Shown here piece by piece: positions 17,890 to 26,295 of a stretch of DNA of 64,000 nt. Within the stretch, counting starts at the first letter, position 1. Every line of letters begins with the position of its first letter. A program made the translations under genes and the position numbers. The stretch is from Halobiforma nitratireducens JCM 10879 (lineage in GTDB: Archaea > Halobacteriota > Halobacteria > Halobacteriales > Natrialbaceae). The stretch covers positions 1 to 64,000 of the forward strand of contig NZ_AOMA01000063.1 of the NCBI RefSeq assembly GCF_000337895.1, given 5' to 3'. The notes under the pieces were generated by a model. It was not told the DNA's origin. It made no database searches and worked only from the letters and a program-made list of their open reading frames with translations.

Positions 17890-17915
17890 GATAAAACGTG
17901 ATGAAACTTGTTTCA
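17890..17915 (-). promoter_or_regulatory. Promoter with palindromic operator of acyl-CoA ligase paralogue 2
   Basis: On the minus strand a TATA-like GTTTTAT lies about 30 bases before the ATG. Adjacent to it, at 17902-17915, is the perfect palindrome TGAAACTTGTTTCA. A palindrome at the BRE/TATA position suits a transcription factor, possibly a fatty-acid-responsive one (inference). Confidence 0.45.
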
Positions 17916-18023
17916 CCTGTCGCTACGTTTATTCGACGATCTACCATGACATCGTTCCCGCTGGGAGGTAGCTTTTCCCGGGACTGCCGCCCTCTCGCGT
18001 TCGAAATCGACCGAACGCGAGGA

Positions 18024-18947
18024 CTACTCCGCGTCGAGAGCGCCTAGTACGCCGCGAACGTTCATCGCCGCTTCCGCACTGGCCTTGCGCTTTCCCCACG
18101 TACCGGCTCGCTCGCTGCCGATCGTCTCCGCGAAGTGATCGATCAGCGCGTCGTCGTCCTCGAGTTCGTGGCGCTTCTCTTCGACGGATTCGACCCACGA
18201 CGAGAGCACGTCGCCGTAGGTTTCGAGCACGGTCTCGAGGTCGTCGCCGACGTACCGTGGCCCGAAGTGGGTGTAGAGCAACACGTCCGGGTCGATCGCG
18301 GCGATCGTTTCCAGATCGTCGAGACACTGCTGGAGGTCGAAGTCGGAGGGTGGTGAGGTCTCGACGATTTCCTCCCGGTCGGGGAGCCAGATGCCTGCCG
18401 CGTCGCCGGTGAAGACCGCGTCGTTTTCGGGGTTCTCGAAGACGACCTGGTGGAAAGCGTGCCCCGGAGCTTCGTGGACGCGCAGTTCGTAGTCGCCGAG
18501 ATCGATCACGTCGCCGTCCTCGAGTTCGCGGATGCGTTTTTCGGGAATCGGCTTCGGCTCGGTGTAAAACTCCCACTGGTCGCCGACTGCGGCTTTCGTG
18601 CCGTCGACGAGACGGCCCGGATCGGCAAGCAGGCTCGCACCTGCGGCCGGAATGCAGACATCGGCGTTCGGACACTCCTCGGCGAGAAAGCCCGCGCCAC
18701 CGGCGTGATCGAGGTGGATGTGGGTGACGGCGATCGCCGCGAGTTCCTCGCGGGCGATCCCGATCTCCTCGAGCGCTTCGAGAATCCGCTCGTGGTTGGT
18801 CCCGATTCCGGTCTCGACGACGGCAGGGCGCTCGGCATCGAGGACGTACGCGGCACCGTAGCCGTCGGTGTCGTACATGCCGGTGTCGACGTAGTAGCAG
18901 TCGTTACAGCCGTCGATGGTAACCTCCGTGACTGTTCCCGGGGTCAT
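18024..18947 (-). CDS. Metallo-beta-lactamase fold hydrolase
   Basis: A 307-residue MBL-fold protein with the zinc motif H76-x-H78-x-D80-H81 (THIHLDHAGG), HEAPGHAFHQ, and an FTGDAAG aspartate. The C-terminal 80 residues are a helical extension (LETYGDVLSSWVESVEEK). The N-terminus (GCNDCYYVDTGMYDTDGYGAAYVLD) is typical of a haloarchaeal hydrolase subfamily, perhaps thioesterase- or glyoxalase-II-like. The substrate is unknown; placement beside acyl-CoA ligases makes an acyl-thioester role possible. Confidence 0.75.
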   Translation of the reverse strand: MTPGTVTEVTIDGCNDCYYVDTGMYDTDGYGAAYVLDAERPAVVETGIGTNHERILEALEEIGIAREELAAIAVTHIHLDHAGGAGFLAEECPNADVCIPAAGASLLADPGRLVDGTKAAVGDQWEFYTEPKPIPEKRIRELEDGDVIDLGDYELRVHEAPGHAFHQVVFENPENDAVFTGDAAGIWLPDREEIVETSPPSDFDLQQCLDDLETIAAIDPDVLLYTHFGPRYVGDDLETVLETYGDVLSSWVESVEEKRHELEDDDALIDHFAETIGSERAGTWGKRKASAEAAMNVRGVLGALDAE

Positions 18948-19152
18948 CGTCCGGAAATAGTGTCGGCCACACCTATAGTAACCACTGAACCGGCGGAGTC
19001 CAGACGGATCGTCTCGAACCCAACCGTGTGCGACGACAGCCCGGGGCCGTTACGTCCTTTTGGGAGGATTCCGTCGGGACGATTATGGGCTCGAGTAGCC
19101 CCGGCGTAGGTGAGAGCGCAGGAGGAAGTGGGTCCCCATCGGTGAGACAGGC

Positions 19153-20328
19153 ATGACTGCCGACGACGCCCGGCCTCGCTCTCGCTGGACGGTCGTCCCG
19201 CGACTCGTCATCGCCACTGGGATCGGGCTGTTCCTGTGCGTACTCGCGTGGGCCGCCGTCTTCCGGGAGTCGCTCGCGCCAATCGATACCGCCGTCGTGA
19301 TCGTACTCACCGGCGTCCCGGCGCTCGGGATAGCCTGGGCCGGTCGCCGTCTCGCGCGCAGCGACGTGTCCGACGATCGGTATCGCCGGATCGCCGGCTG
19401 GACGGCCGGGGTCTGTCTGGTCTTTCTGCTGGTGAACCTGGCGTCGATGGTGATCTACCCGATAACGCTCGCTGGAAACGTCATCTGGATGCTCTGGTCG
19501 ATCGTGTTCGGCACGCTGGGCGGTTTCGCCGTCGGCTACGTCGAGGCACGCGCCATCCAGCGGGAGGTCGAGGCGGCGGCCGCGCGGGCTCGGGCCGAGC
19601 AACTCGAGGAGGAACGCGAGATGCTCGGCTACCTGAACGACCTCTTGCGTCACGAGGTGTTCAACAGCACCCAGATCATCGGCGGTCACGCCTCGCTGTT
19701 GCTCGAGGACGATCACGACGACCGTTCACGCGACCGCCTCGAAACGATCCGTCGCGAGAGCGAGTCGCTCGGGGACGTCATCGACGACGTGCGGGCGATG
19801 CTCGGGGCCAACCTGAACGCCACCGACTCGCACGTCGATCTCTCGGCACTGATCGACGAGGTCGCCGCCGACCTGCGGTCGACCTATCCCGAAGCGACGA
19901 TCGATGTCCAGGGACCCGAGTCGGTCCTGGTCGTGGGCAACGATGGCCTCAAATGGGTCGTCTCGAACGTCGTCGAGAACGGGATCGAACACGACGACGA
20001 CGACCCACACGTCACGGTCACCCTCGAGCGGCGCGACGGCGAGGTAGTCGTCACCGTCTCGGACGACGGGCCAGGGATACCGCCCGAGACCCGCGAGCGG
20101 CTGTTCGAACGTAAATCACGCAACCACGGGCTCGGTCTCTACCTGACGCGCATCCTCGGCGAACGATACGGCGGAACCGTCGAACTCGCCGAGACCGGAC
20201 CCGAGGGCTCTATCTTCACCGTTCGGTTGCCACTGGCCGCGACCGACGACCGCGGCGACGGCACCCACGACGCCGGCGAGCGCTCGAGCGACCGTGACGG
20301 GATGTCGAACAGACCTCCCGCATCGTGA
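19153..20328 (+). CDS. Membrane sensor histidine kinase
   Basis: A 391-residue kinase. The N-terminal 130 residues have about four membrane segments without a large external loop. A short coiled coil (residues 135-160) leads to the phospho-acceptor box LRHEVFNSTQIIGGH. The ATPase domain shows the N-box (NVVENGIEHDDDD), G1 (DDGPGIP) and G2 (HGLGLYLTRIL). No PAS, HAMP or receiver domain and no adjacent response regulator gene, so it is an orphan kinase. The last 30 residues are charged and low-complexity. Confidence 0.85.
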   Translation: MTADDARPRSRWTVVPRLVIATGIGLFLCVLAWAAVFRESLAPIDTAVVIVLTGVPALGIAWAGRRLARSDVSDDRYRRIAGWTAGVCLVFLLVNLASMVIYPITLAGNVIWMLWSIVFGTLGGFAVGYVEARAIQREVEAAAARARAEQLEEEREMLGYLNDLLRHEVFNSTQIIGGHASLLLEDDHDDRSRDRLETIRRESESLGDVIDDVRAMLGANLNATDSHVDLSALIDEVAADLRSTYPEATIDVQGPESVLVVGNDGLKWVVSNVVENGIEHDDDDPHVTVTLERRDGEVVVTVSDDGPGIPPETRERLFERKSRNHGLGLYLTRILGERYGGTVELAETGPEGSIFTVRLPLAATDDRGDGTHDAGERSSDRDGMSNRPPAS

Positions 20329-20395
20329 ACGGGACGTTCGGCACCGAATGCGTTTCCGTATCGATCTACAGGCTGAGCAGGCCGAGGCAGTGCAC

Positions 20396-20424
20396 GTGTA
20401 ACCGCCTTCGGGTCGCGGTTGCAC
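20396..20424. terminator. Hairpin between convergent genes
   Basis: GTGTAACCGC at 20396-20405 pairs with GCGGTTGCAC at 20415-20424 with one mismatch and a 9-base loop. It lies between the convergent kinase and CDF genes; no clear T-run follows, so a role as bidirectional terminator is tentative. Confidence 0.4.
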
Positions 20425-20522
20425 CGAGCACCGAAACTGATAGACAGGAAACCGTATGAGACGACAGTCTGTATCGAACCGCCAACTCGAGTGATTCCAT
20501 CGCGTCTCGATCGGCGGTGCGG

Positions 20523-21425
20523 TCACCCCTCCCCGGATCGGGCCTTCCACTCGCCGATGCCCGACGGGTCGAGGTGGACGTGTGCGTCGCCGACGTCCTC
20601 TATCCGCCGCAGCCGGTCGACGAGCTCCGACTCGATGTCGTGGGCCCGTCGGAACGGCATGTCGCCGTCGACCTCGACGTGGACCTCGACCTCGAGGACG
20701 GTGCCGTCGTAGAAGACCGTCAGGTCGTGGACCCCCTCGACGTCCGGATGGGCCCGTAGGGTCCGCGTAATCGCCGTCCGCTTTTCGGGACCGGGCGCGG
20801 CACCGACGAGGTAGTCGACGTTCTCGCGGCCGATCTCGACGCCCTGGTAGACGACCAGCAAGCTCACCAGGCCGCCGGCGATGGGGTCGAGAAGCGGCTG
20901 GCCGAACAACACTCCGACGACCCCGACGACCGCCGCGATCGTGGTGTAGATATCGTTCAGACAGTCGACGGCCAGGGCCTCGAGGGCGGGCGATCCGAGA
21001 TCGGCGTTGACGTACTCGGTGTAGCGGTAGACGAGGTACATGTCGACGATCGCGAAGGCAAGCGCAGCGAGCAAGAGGGGGTTCGCCGCGGGCGGATCGA
21101 GGACGAGGAGACCCTGCAGCGATTCGTACAGCAACGAGAGCCCGAGCACGGCGAGGACGGCCCCGACGAAAAGCGCCGTCAGCGGCTCGATCCTGTCGTG
21201 TCCGTGCGGGTGGGTGTCGTCGGGCTCCTGGAACGAACTCCCGCCCCAGGCGAGGACGACGATACTCGAGATCAGGTCCGCGACGGAGTGGGCCGCGTCG
21301 GCGATCAGGGCGACGCTGCCGAACGCCAGCCCTGCGGCACCCTCCACGACGATCTTCGCCGCGTTCCCGAGGACGTTCACCCACGACGCCCGCGCGAACT
21401 TGCGTCTGTCGTCCCCGTCTGTCAT
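20523..21425 (-). CDS. Cation diffusion facilitator (CDF) metal efflux transporter
   Basis: A 300-residue CDF protein. Membrane helix 2 carries the metal motif (ALIADAAHSVADLISS, the H/D-x3-D pair), another histidine/aspartate segment (PDDTHPHGHDRIEP) follows, and the DxxNDxxT-like element is in AVDCLNDIYTT. A cytoplasmic C-terminal domain follows with VHDLTVFYDG and VEVHVEVDG. It would export Zn, Mn or Fe in exchange for protons. ATG 21425 is preceded by an inverted repeat 7 bases upstream, suggesting metal-dependent repression. Confidence 0.88.
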   Translation of the reverse strand: MTDGDDRRKFARASWVNVLGNAAKIVVEGAAGLAFGSVALIADAAHSVADLISSIVVLAWGGSSFQEPDDTHPHGHDRIEPLTALFVGAVLAVLGLSLLYESLQGLLVLDPPAANPLLLAALAFAIVDMYLVYRYTEYVNADLGSPALEALAVDCLNDIYTTIAAVVGVVGVLFGQPLLDPIAGGLVSLLVVYQGVEIGRENVDYLVGAAPGPEKRTAITRTLRAHPDVEGVHDLTVFYDGTVLEVEVHVEVDGDMPFRRAHDIESELVDRLRRIEDVGDAHVHLDPSGIGEWKARSGEG

Positions 21426-21431
21426 GTCTTG

Positions 21432-21450
21432 GTTTAGAGCGAGTCTAAAC
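21432..21450 (-). promoter_or_regulatory. Inverted repeat operator of the CDF gene
   Basis: GTTTAGAGCGAGTCTAAAC has perfect 7-base arms with a 5-base centre and lies 7 bases before the CDF start codon. A similar TTTAG..CTAAA repeat lies upstream of the MgtE transporter (25510-25527). This type of sequence resembles sites of DtxR/SirR-family metal regulators; assignment is inference. Confidence 0.5.
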
Positions 21451-21653
21451 TTGAGCCTTTTCCTTCCGCGTGGTCTCGAGCGAGGTCGTCGCGGATAGCT
21501 GCGTCCGGCACTGTCGCTCCAACCGCCCTTTCGCAACCCTGATACGGGTTCTGTGTCAATCCAGCCGTAGCCAGAGGTGGGTTCTGCCCGCCCGACCGTC
21601 GATTCCCGCACCCGAGTTGCGGCCGACTGGCGGTCTTTCGGTTTCGGTCAGCC

Positions 21654-22067
21654 ATGACATCCGATCACCCCCTCGTTCGACTCGAGACACTCGCGTTGAT
21701 CGCTATCGGCGGATTCGCCGGTTCGAACCTCCGGTTTTTCGCAGTGGAACTGTTTGCGGAGGTGCCGGCGGTCCTGTTGGTCAACGTCCTCGGGAGCTTC
21801 GCGCTCGGCTTTCTGGTCTACGAGGCCGAGTACGCCGGACTCGTCGGAAGGCAGTCCCGAATCGTCTTCACCACGGGATTTCTCTCGTCGCTGACGACGT
21901 ACAGCACGTTCGCGGTCCAGACCGCCGTCGCCGGCGACCCACTGCTCCTGTTTGGTATCGTCGCCGCAAACTACGGACTCGGGTTCGCGGGGGTACTCGC
22001 CAGCCGATCGCTCGCCCGATGGGTCGGTGACGGCTCGCAACCGACGCCGGGGGGTGAGACGGCGTGA
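21654..22067 (+). CDS. crcB: Fluoride channel subunit CrcB/Fluc 1
   Basis: A 137-residue protein with four membrane segments. The Fluc signature is LIAIGGFAGSNLRFF, VNVLGSFALGFLV (Asn of the channel), and TGFLSSLTTYSTFAVQT (the Phe-box region). It would act as a fluoride export channel. The next gene starts within its stop codon (GTGA at 22064-22067), so the two form a translationally coupled pair, likely a heterodimer as in other organisms with paired crcB genes. I looked for a fluoride riboswitch upstream (21451-21653) and saw no match. Confidence 0.85.
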   Translation: MTSDHPLVRLETLALIAIGGFAGSNLRFFAVELFAEVPAVLLVNVLGSFALGFLVYEAEYAGLVGRQSRIVFTTGFLSSLTTYSTFAVQTAVAGDPLLLFGIVAANYGLGFAGVLASRSLARWVGDGSQPTPGGETA

Positions 22068-22501
22068 GACACGCCACCCTCGAGTCGATCGTCGTCCTCG
22101 CACCGCTTTTCGTCGACGCACTCGTAGTCTCGTTCGACCCCCGGCCCGCACACCTCGTCGGTACCGGCGGCGCGATCGGTGCCGTGTTCCGACACTGGGT
22201 GTACCTGCGGTTCTCGAGCGAGGGATTCCCCTGGCCGACGCTCCTGGTGAACGTCCTCGGAAGCTTCGTCTTCGGGCTCGCGGTCTTTGCCGGTGCTGGC
22301 GAGTCGACGATCCAGTTGCTCGGGATCGGTGCCTGTGGTTCCGTTACGACGTTCTCGTCGTTCTCGGTCGAGACCGTCCAGTTGTACGAGCGCGGCGACC
22401 GACTGCGTGCGGTCGCCAACGCGGCCGGAAACCTCGTGCTCTCGCTTGCCGGCATCGCGCTTGCGTGGGGTATCGTCGCCTGGATGGGACTCCCAGCTTA
22501 G
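22064..22501 (+). CDS. crcB: Fluoride channel subunit CrcB/Fluc 2
   Basis: A 145-residue paired partner of the preceding gene with four membrane segments and the family motifs VGTGGAIGAVFRHWV, VNVLGSFVFGLAV and GSVTTFSSFSVETV. It starts with GTG at 22064, inside the stop codon of the first subunit. The N-terminus has an extra segment (ESIVVLAPLFVDALVVSF) that the first subunit lacks. Its stop overlaps the end of the convergent HemAT gene by 4 bases. Confidence 0.85.
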   Translation: MRHATLESIVVLAPLFVDALVVSFDPRPAHLVGTGGAIGAVFRHWVYLRFSSEGFPWPTLLVNVLGSFVFGLAVFAGAGESTIQLLGIGACGSVTTFSSFSVETVQLYERGDRLRAVANAAGNLVLSLAGIALAWGIVAWMGLPA

Positions 22502-24135
22502 TCGTCGAACCGGTCCCCCGTCACCGTTCGCTGCTCGTGTTCTCCGTCGGCGAACCTCTCGACTTCCGCAGCGATGTCTTCGACCAGGTCGGACTGGCGA
22601 TCCGTCGCCGAGCCGATCGCGTCGGAGCGATCGGATACGTCCCGCGTGTCCTCGAGTGCACCGTCGATCGCCGTCGCGACCTCCTCGGTACTCGCCGCCT
22701 GGTCGTCGGTGGCGTCGGCGACCTCGTCGGTGCCGGCGTTGGCCTCCTCGATCGTGGCTTCGATCCGTCGCAGCCCGTCGACGGTCTCCGCGACGTCGTC
22801 GACGGCCGACGAAACCGCTTCGTTGGCCGTCCGGAGCGTCGAAACTGTTTCCTCCGTGTCGGTCTGAATCCGCTCGACCAGCGATTCGATCGTCGAGGCC
22901 TCTTCCTGTGACTCTTCGGCCAAGGATTTGACTTCGTTGGCGACGACCGCGAACCCGTCGCCGTCACCGCCGGCGTGTGCGGCCTCGATCGACGCGTTCA
23001 ACGCGAGCAGGTTCGTCTGATCGGCGATCTGGTTGATAACATCGACGATCTCGTCGATCCGCTCGACGCTCTCCCGGAGCTTCTCGATGTCGTCGGTCGC
23101 GTCGCCGGTCACCGACTCGACGCGCTCCATCTCCTCGATGGCGTTTTCGGCCGTTTCCGTCGCCCGTGTGGCAGTCCGCTCTGCCTCTTCGGTCGTCGCA
23201 CTGACTTCCTCTGCCGTGGAGGCGATCTCTTCGATGGTCGCCGAGAGATCCGACACCTCACCGGCCGTCTCCTCCATCGTCTCCGTCTGGTCGTCCGTCA
23301 GCTCCCTGATCTCCGCGGCCTGTGTGTCGACGTCGTCCGTGATCTCCTCGAGTTCGTCGACGGCCTCGGCGACGCGCTCCGCGGCCGCTTGCTGTTCTTC
23401 GGCGGATTCGATTCGCTCGCTGTAAGAGTGCAGGTAGGTGTCGTTGATCACCTGCATGTCGAGATTGGTCCCCCTGATCGTCGCCGTCGCGTCCGCGAAC
23501 CCGTCGTCGATCGCGTCCGCGACCGCATCGCGGGCTTCCTCGAGACCGTCGACGCCGGCCCGGGTTCCGTCCGTCGCCGTGTCGTCGGCGTCCTCGTCCA
23601 CGTTCGCGTCCGCATTGGCGTCCGTGTCCGTCACTGCCACCTCGTCGAGCGCCGCCATCGCCTCTCGTTTCGTCGCCTCCCGGATCTCTTCGAGGAAGAT
23701 CGCGTTGAGGTTCGCGAACATCCCGCCGAAGTAATGGAGCGGCATTTCGAGGCGATCGTGTAGCCGACCGATCCGCGTCCGGTGGGTGAAGTACCGTCTG
23801 TCGTAACTGCCGCCGGTCAACGTCTCGAGATACCCCACGACGATCCGTCGCAGTTCCCGATCGGTCCGTGGGGATCGCTCGAGGACGGCTCGCGTTCGAC
23901 GATGCGATTGGATGGGCTCGAGAAACGCGGTGACGAGGTCTTCCCGTCGCTGTTCGACGACATCGTGTAGTGCGGCCAGGCGACGCTCGTCGTTCTCGTC
24001 GAACCCGACGAACTCCTTTCGCCACTCGATGTTCGACTCCGTAAGACCGATCTCGTCCGCGAGGTCGTCGGCGTCTCGTTCCATTCCGATCGAATCCCCG
24101 GCTGCGACTGATTCTCCCGGCGCTGGCGTCTCCAT
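22498..24135 (-). CDS. HemAT-type globin-coupled aerotaxis transducer
   Basis: A 545-residue soluble methyl-accepting protein without membrane segments. Residues 30-165 form a protoglobin domain. H126 in RIGRLHDRLEMP, followed by a Y/F-rich helix (HYFGGMFANL), aligns with the proximal heme histidine of HemAT. The C-terminal half is the chemotaxis signalling hairpin with tip IADQTNLLALNASIEAAHAG and FAVVANEVKSLAEE. It would sense oxygen (or CO/NO) and signal to CheA/CheW. Start ATG 24135 is preferred over a TTG five codons upstream. An Asp/Ala-rich insert (DTDANADANVDEDAD) separates the globin domain from the signalling domain. Confidence 0.85.
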   Translation of the reverse strand: METPAPGESVAAGDSIGMERDADDLADEIGLTESNIEWRKEFVGFDENDERRLAALHDVVEQRREDLVTAFLEPIQSHRRTRAVLERSPRTDRELRRIVVGYLETLTGGSYDRRYFTHRTRIGRLHDRLEMPLHYFGGMFANLNAIFLEEIREATKREAMAALDEVAVTDTDANADANVDEDADDTATDGTRAGVDGLEEARDAVADAIDDGFADATATIRGTNLDMQVINDTYLHSYSERIESAEEQQAAAERVAEAVDELEEITDDVDTQAAEIRELTDDQTETMEETAGEVSDLSATIEEIASTAEEVSATTEEAERTATRATETAENAIEEMERVESVTGDATDDIEKLRESVERIDEIVDVINQIADQTNLLALNASIEAAHAGGDGDGFAVVANEVKSLAEESQEEASTIESLVERIQTDTEETVSTLRTANEAVSSAVDDVAETVDGLRRIEATIEEANAGTDEVADATDDQAASTEEVATAIDGALEDTRDVSDRSDAIGSATDRQSDLVEDIAAEVERFADGEHEQRTVTGDRFDD

Positions 24136-24299
24136 GTGAACATGTGCCAACGAAACCGGAATAAGCGTAGTGGCCTCCTGAGAGAAATCTGTCGCGTACA
24201 GCCGGAGAGTTCCCGCCGTCGAACGAGGTGATCCAGGCTCCCAGCGGATCGAAAAACTGAATCGGCCGTCGTCGCCGAACTCTGTCGGCCGACCGGTCG

Positions 24300-25349
24300 C
24301 TACAGGAGTTCGGCCAGCAGCACCGCCGCGAGGCCGAAGTAGATCAGCAGCGCCGTTACGTCCTTGACGGTCGTGATCAGCGGGTCGGAGGCCGCGGCCG
24401 GGTCGAACCCGAGCTTGTTCATGATCCAGGGGATCACGTAGCCGACGACCGACGCGACCACACAGACTGCGACGAGACCGGCGAAGACGACGATCGCTAA
24501 CTCGGCCGCGTACGGTTCGTCTATCTGCCAGACGTACGCCGCCGCAGCACCGATGGCACCGATGATCAGGCCGATCAGAAGCCCGATAAGCCCTTCACGA
24601 GCGAAGTAACGCATCGCGTTACGGTCGTCGATCTGGCCGAGCGCCAGCCCCCGGACGAAGATCGTCGACGCCTGGGTGCCGACGTTCCCACCCATGTCCA
24701 TGATGACCGGGACGAAGAAAGCCAGCGCGACGACGCCCTCGAGGGTCTCCTCGTGGTAGTCGATGACGCCGCCGGCGAGCAGGCCGCCAGCGAGCGCGAC
24801 GATCAACCACGGGAGCCGAAGCCGAAGGATACGCGGGATCGACGACTCGAGGATCGCCGAACTTCGGGACTCCTCGATGTCGGCAAAGGAGAAGCCGGCC
24901 GATTTGAGGATGTCTTCGGTAGCTTCCTCCTCGACAACCTCGATCATATCGTCGGTCCGGAGGACCCCGACCAGCACACCGTCGTCGTCGACAACTGGCA
25001 TCGCGGGGAAGTCCCGCTCGACGATCTCGTCGGCGGCGAACTCGGGGTCTGCACCGGCGTTGATCGTCACCAGGTCGGTGACCATGTGCTCCTCGACGAC
25101 ATCGTCCTCGGGCGCGTTGAGCAACTCCCGCAGGGACATCACGCCGACGAGGCGGTTCGAGTTGTCCGTGATGTACAGGTAATAAACGGTCGTCTCTTCC
25201 TCTTCTGGATCGAACTTGCGGAACTTCTCGATGGCGGGTCCGACGAACGTATCCTGGGTTACGGCGACGTACTCGTCGTCGGTGATCTCGCCGGCCCGGT
25301 CGGCATGCAGTTCGAGGTCGCGGCCGCTAGCAGCCCCCATAGACCTCAC
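24300..25349 (-). CDS. MgtE-family Mg2+ transporter with CBS domains, lacking the usual N-terminal domain
   Basis: A 349-residue protein: two CBS domains (residues about 20-150, including YYLYITDNSNRLVGVMSLRELL and PAMPVVDDDGVLVGVLR), then five membrane helices with the MgtE selectivity segment PVIMDMGGNVGTQAST. The superhelical MgtE_N domain is missing. Start could be GTG 25349 or ATG 25340. A 56-codon ORF (25327-25497) overlaps this start in another frame, and a palindrome lies before that ORF. Mg2+ is the family substrate, but another divalent metal is possible given the operator. Confidence 0.8.
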   Translation of the reverse strand: MRSMGAASGRDLELHADRAGEITDDEYVAVTQDTFVGPAIEKFRKFDPEEEETTVYYLYITDNSNRLVGVMSLRELLNAPEDDVVEEHMVTDLVTINAGADPEFAADEIVERDFPAMPVVDDDGVLVGVLRTDDMIEVVEEEATEDILKSAGFSFADIEESRSSAILESSIPRILRLRLPWLIVALAGGLLAGGVIDYHEETLEGVVALAFFVPVIMDMGGNVGTQASTIFVRGLALGQIDDRNAMRYFAREGLIGLLIGLIIGAIGAAAAYVWQIDEPYAAELAIVVFAGLVAVCVVASVVGYVIPWIMNKLGFDPAAASDPLITTVKDVTALLIYFGLAAVLLAELL

Positions 25350-25497
25350 CCCGTACGTGTGATCGAATGACCCCTGCGAACTCGCCCTCGAGCAGGTCGA
25401 GAATCAACTCCTCGAGCGTCGGTAGCCGCTCGGTGTCGGTCCCGATGGCGATCGCCTCGTCGATTCGAACTCCACTGCTGTGGTTGGTGCGCAGCAT
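25327..25497 (-). CDS. Small ORF overlapping the MgtE start (leader peptide, or displaced N-terminus)
   Basis: A 56-codon frame, ATG at 25497 to TAG at 25327, with strongly GC-rich third positions (for example RIDEAIAIGTDTERLPTLEE). It begins 13 bases after a metal-type palindrome, and its 3' end overlaps the annotated MgtE start by about 20 bases in another frame. It does not resemble MgtE_N. It could be a real small gene coupled to the transporter, or the transporter's true N-terminus split by a frameshift. The position directly behind the operator suggests it is the first translated ORF of the transcript. Confidence 0.45.
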   Translation of the reverse strand: MLRTNHSSGVRIDEAIAIGTDTERLPTLEELILDLLEGEFAGVIRSHVRGEVYGGC

Positions 25498-25509
25498 ACG
25501 CGAGAGAGA

Positions 25510-25527
25510 CTTTAGAGAAGACTAAAG
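25510..25527 (-). promoter_or_regulatory. Inverted repeat CTTTAG-N6-CTAAAG
   Basis: Perfect 6-base arms with a 6-base centre, 13 bases before the ATG of the small ORF that precedes MgtE. It shares the TTTAG..CTAAA form with the CDF operator at 21432-21450, though the spacing differs by one base. A common metal-responsive regulator is plausible. Confidence 0.45.
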
Positions 25528-25639
25528 AAGGTTCTCCTTTGGGACTAATAATGAGGCCAATTCACATGCTGTGGTCACTCTTCACGCCGACGGCTGCCTC
25601 TCGGGACCGTCCGGAGTGTTCGACCCCGCTTTAGTCTCA

Positions 25640-25652
25640 ATACTGACAGTAT
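25640..25652. promoter_or_regulatory. Perfect 13-base inverted repeat ATACTGACAGTAT
   Basis: 6-base arms around one central base, in the intergenic region between the divergent MgtE and split MgtE-like genes, about 75 bases before the start at 25726. A possible operator; no partner site found. Confidence 0.3.
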
Positions 25653-25725
25653 GACTGTGGAACCGCCCCGCGAAAACCCGCCGGATCCCCGATACGTTTA
25701 ACAGGCGACTGAGTGATGCACTGAT

Positions 25726-26295
25726 ATGAGCGTTCGGCGCGACTTCTGGTCGATCTATCGCGAGGCACTCCCCATCCTGTTGATCGCGCTCGGCGGCGGG
25801 CTCTTCGCCGGACTGGTGCTCGAAGGTATCCTCGAGAGCGTCGAACGGTTCCCCGGGTTGCTGGTGATGGTCCCCGTCTTCCTCGCCACACGGGGGAACG
25901 TCTACGGCGCGCTGGGAGGACGTATCTCGAGTGGCCTCCACCAGGGGCTGCTCGAGCCACGTTTCGAGTGGAACGAACGGCTGGTCAACGCTGTCCTCGC
26001 CTCGTTTATCAACGGTATCGGTATTTCGATCGTCATCGGCGTCATCACCTGGATCGCACTGCTGGTGATCGGTTGGGAGGTCGCCGCGCTGTACGAACTG
26101 GTCGGAATCATGCTGATCGCCGGCGTGTTGACGTCTGTCGTCCTGATTTTCGGCCTGCTCGCGTTGATCTTCGCGGGTTACAAGTACGGCTACGATCCCG
26201 ACAACCTGGTCGGTCCGATCGTCACCACGCTCGGCGACATCTTCGGGATGCTCTTTATGCTGCTCTCGATCAGCCTCGTGGAGGTGCTCGTCTGA
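25726..26295 (+). CDS. MgtE-like divalent cation transporter membrane half, subunit 1
   Basis: A 189-residue protein of five membrane helices matching only the integral membrane domain of MgtE/SLC41. It has the conserved VMVPVFLATRGNVYGALGGRISSGLH segment at the second helix and a C-terminal PDNLVGPIVTTLGDIFGM. No CBS or N-terminal domain. The stop is followed at once by the ATG of the second half (zero-base gap), so the two are an operon and very likely a heterodimer equivalent to a tandem SLC41 protein. TATA-like sequence is ACGTTTAAC near 25697. Confidence 0.8.
   Translation: MSVRRDFWSIYREALPILLIALGGGLFAGLVLEGILESVERFPGLLVMVPVFLATRGNVYGALGGRISSGLHQGLLEPRFEWNERLVNAVLASFINGIGISIVIGVITWIALLVIGWEVAALYELVGIMLIAGVLTSVVLIFGLLALIFAGYKYGYDPDNLVGPIVTTLGDIFGMLFMLLSISLVEVLV

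Noticed and set aside
21426-21611. 62-residue N-terminal extension of the CDF transporter
   Set aside because: Runs through the palindromic operator and has basic, non-coding-like composition; ATG 21425 gives the family start.
21451-21653. Possible fluoride riboswitch upstream of crcB
   Set aside because: No arrangement matching the conserved crcB motif pairs could be made out by eye.
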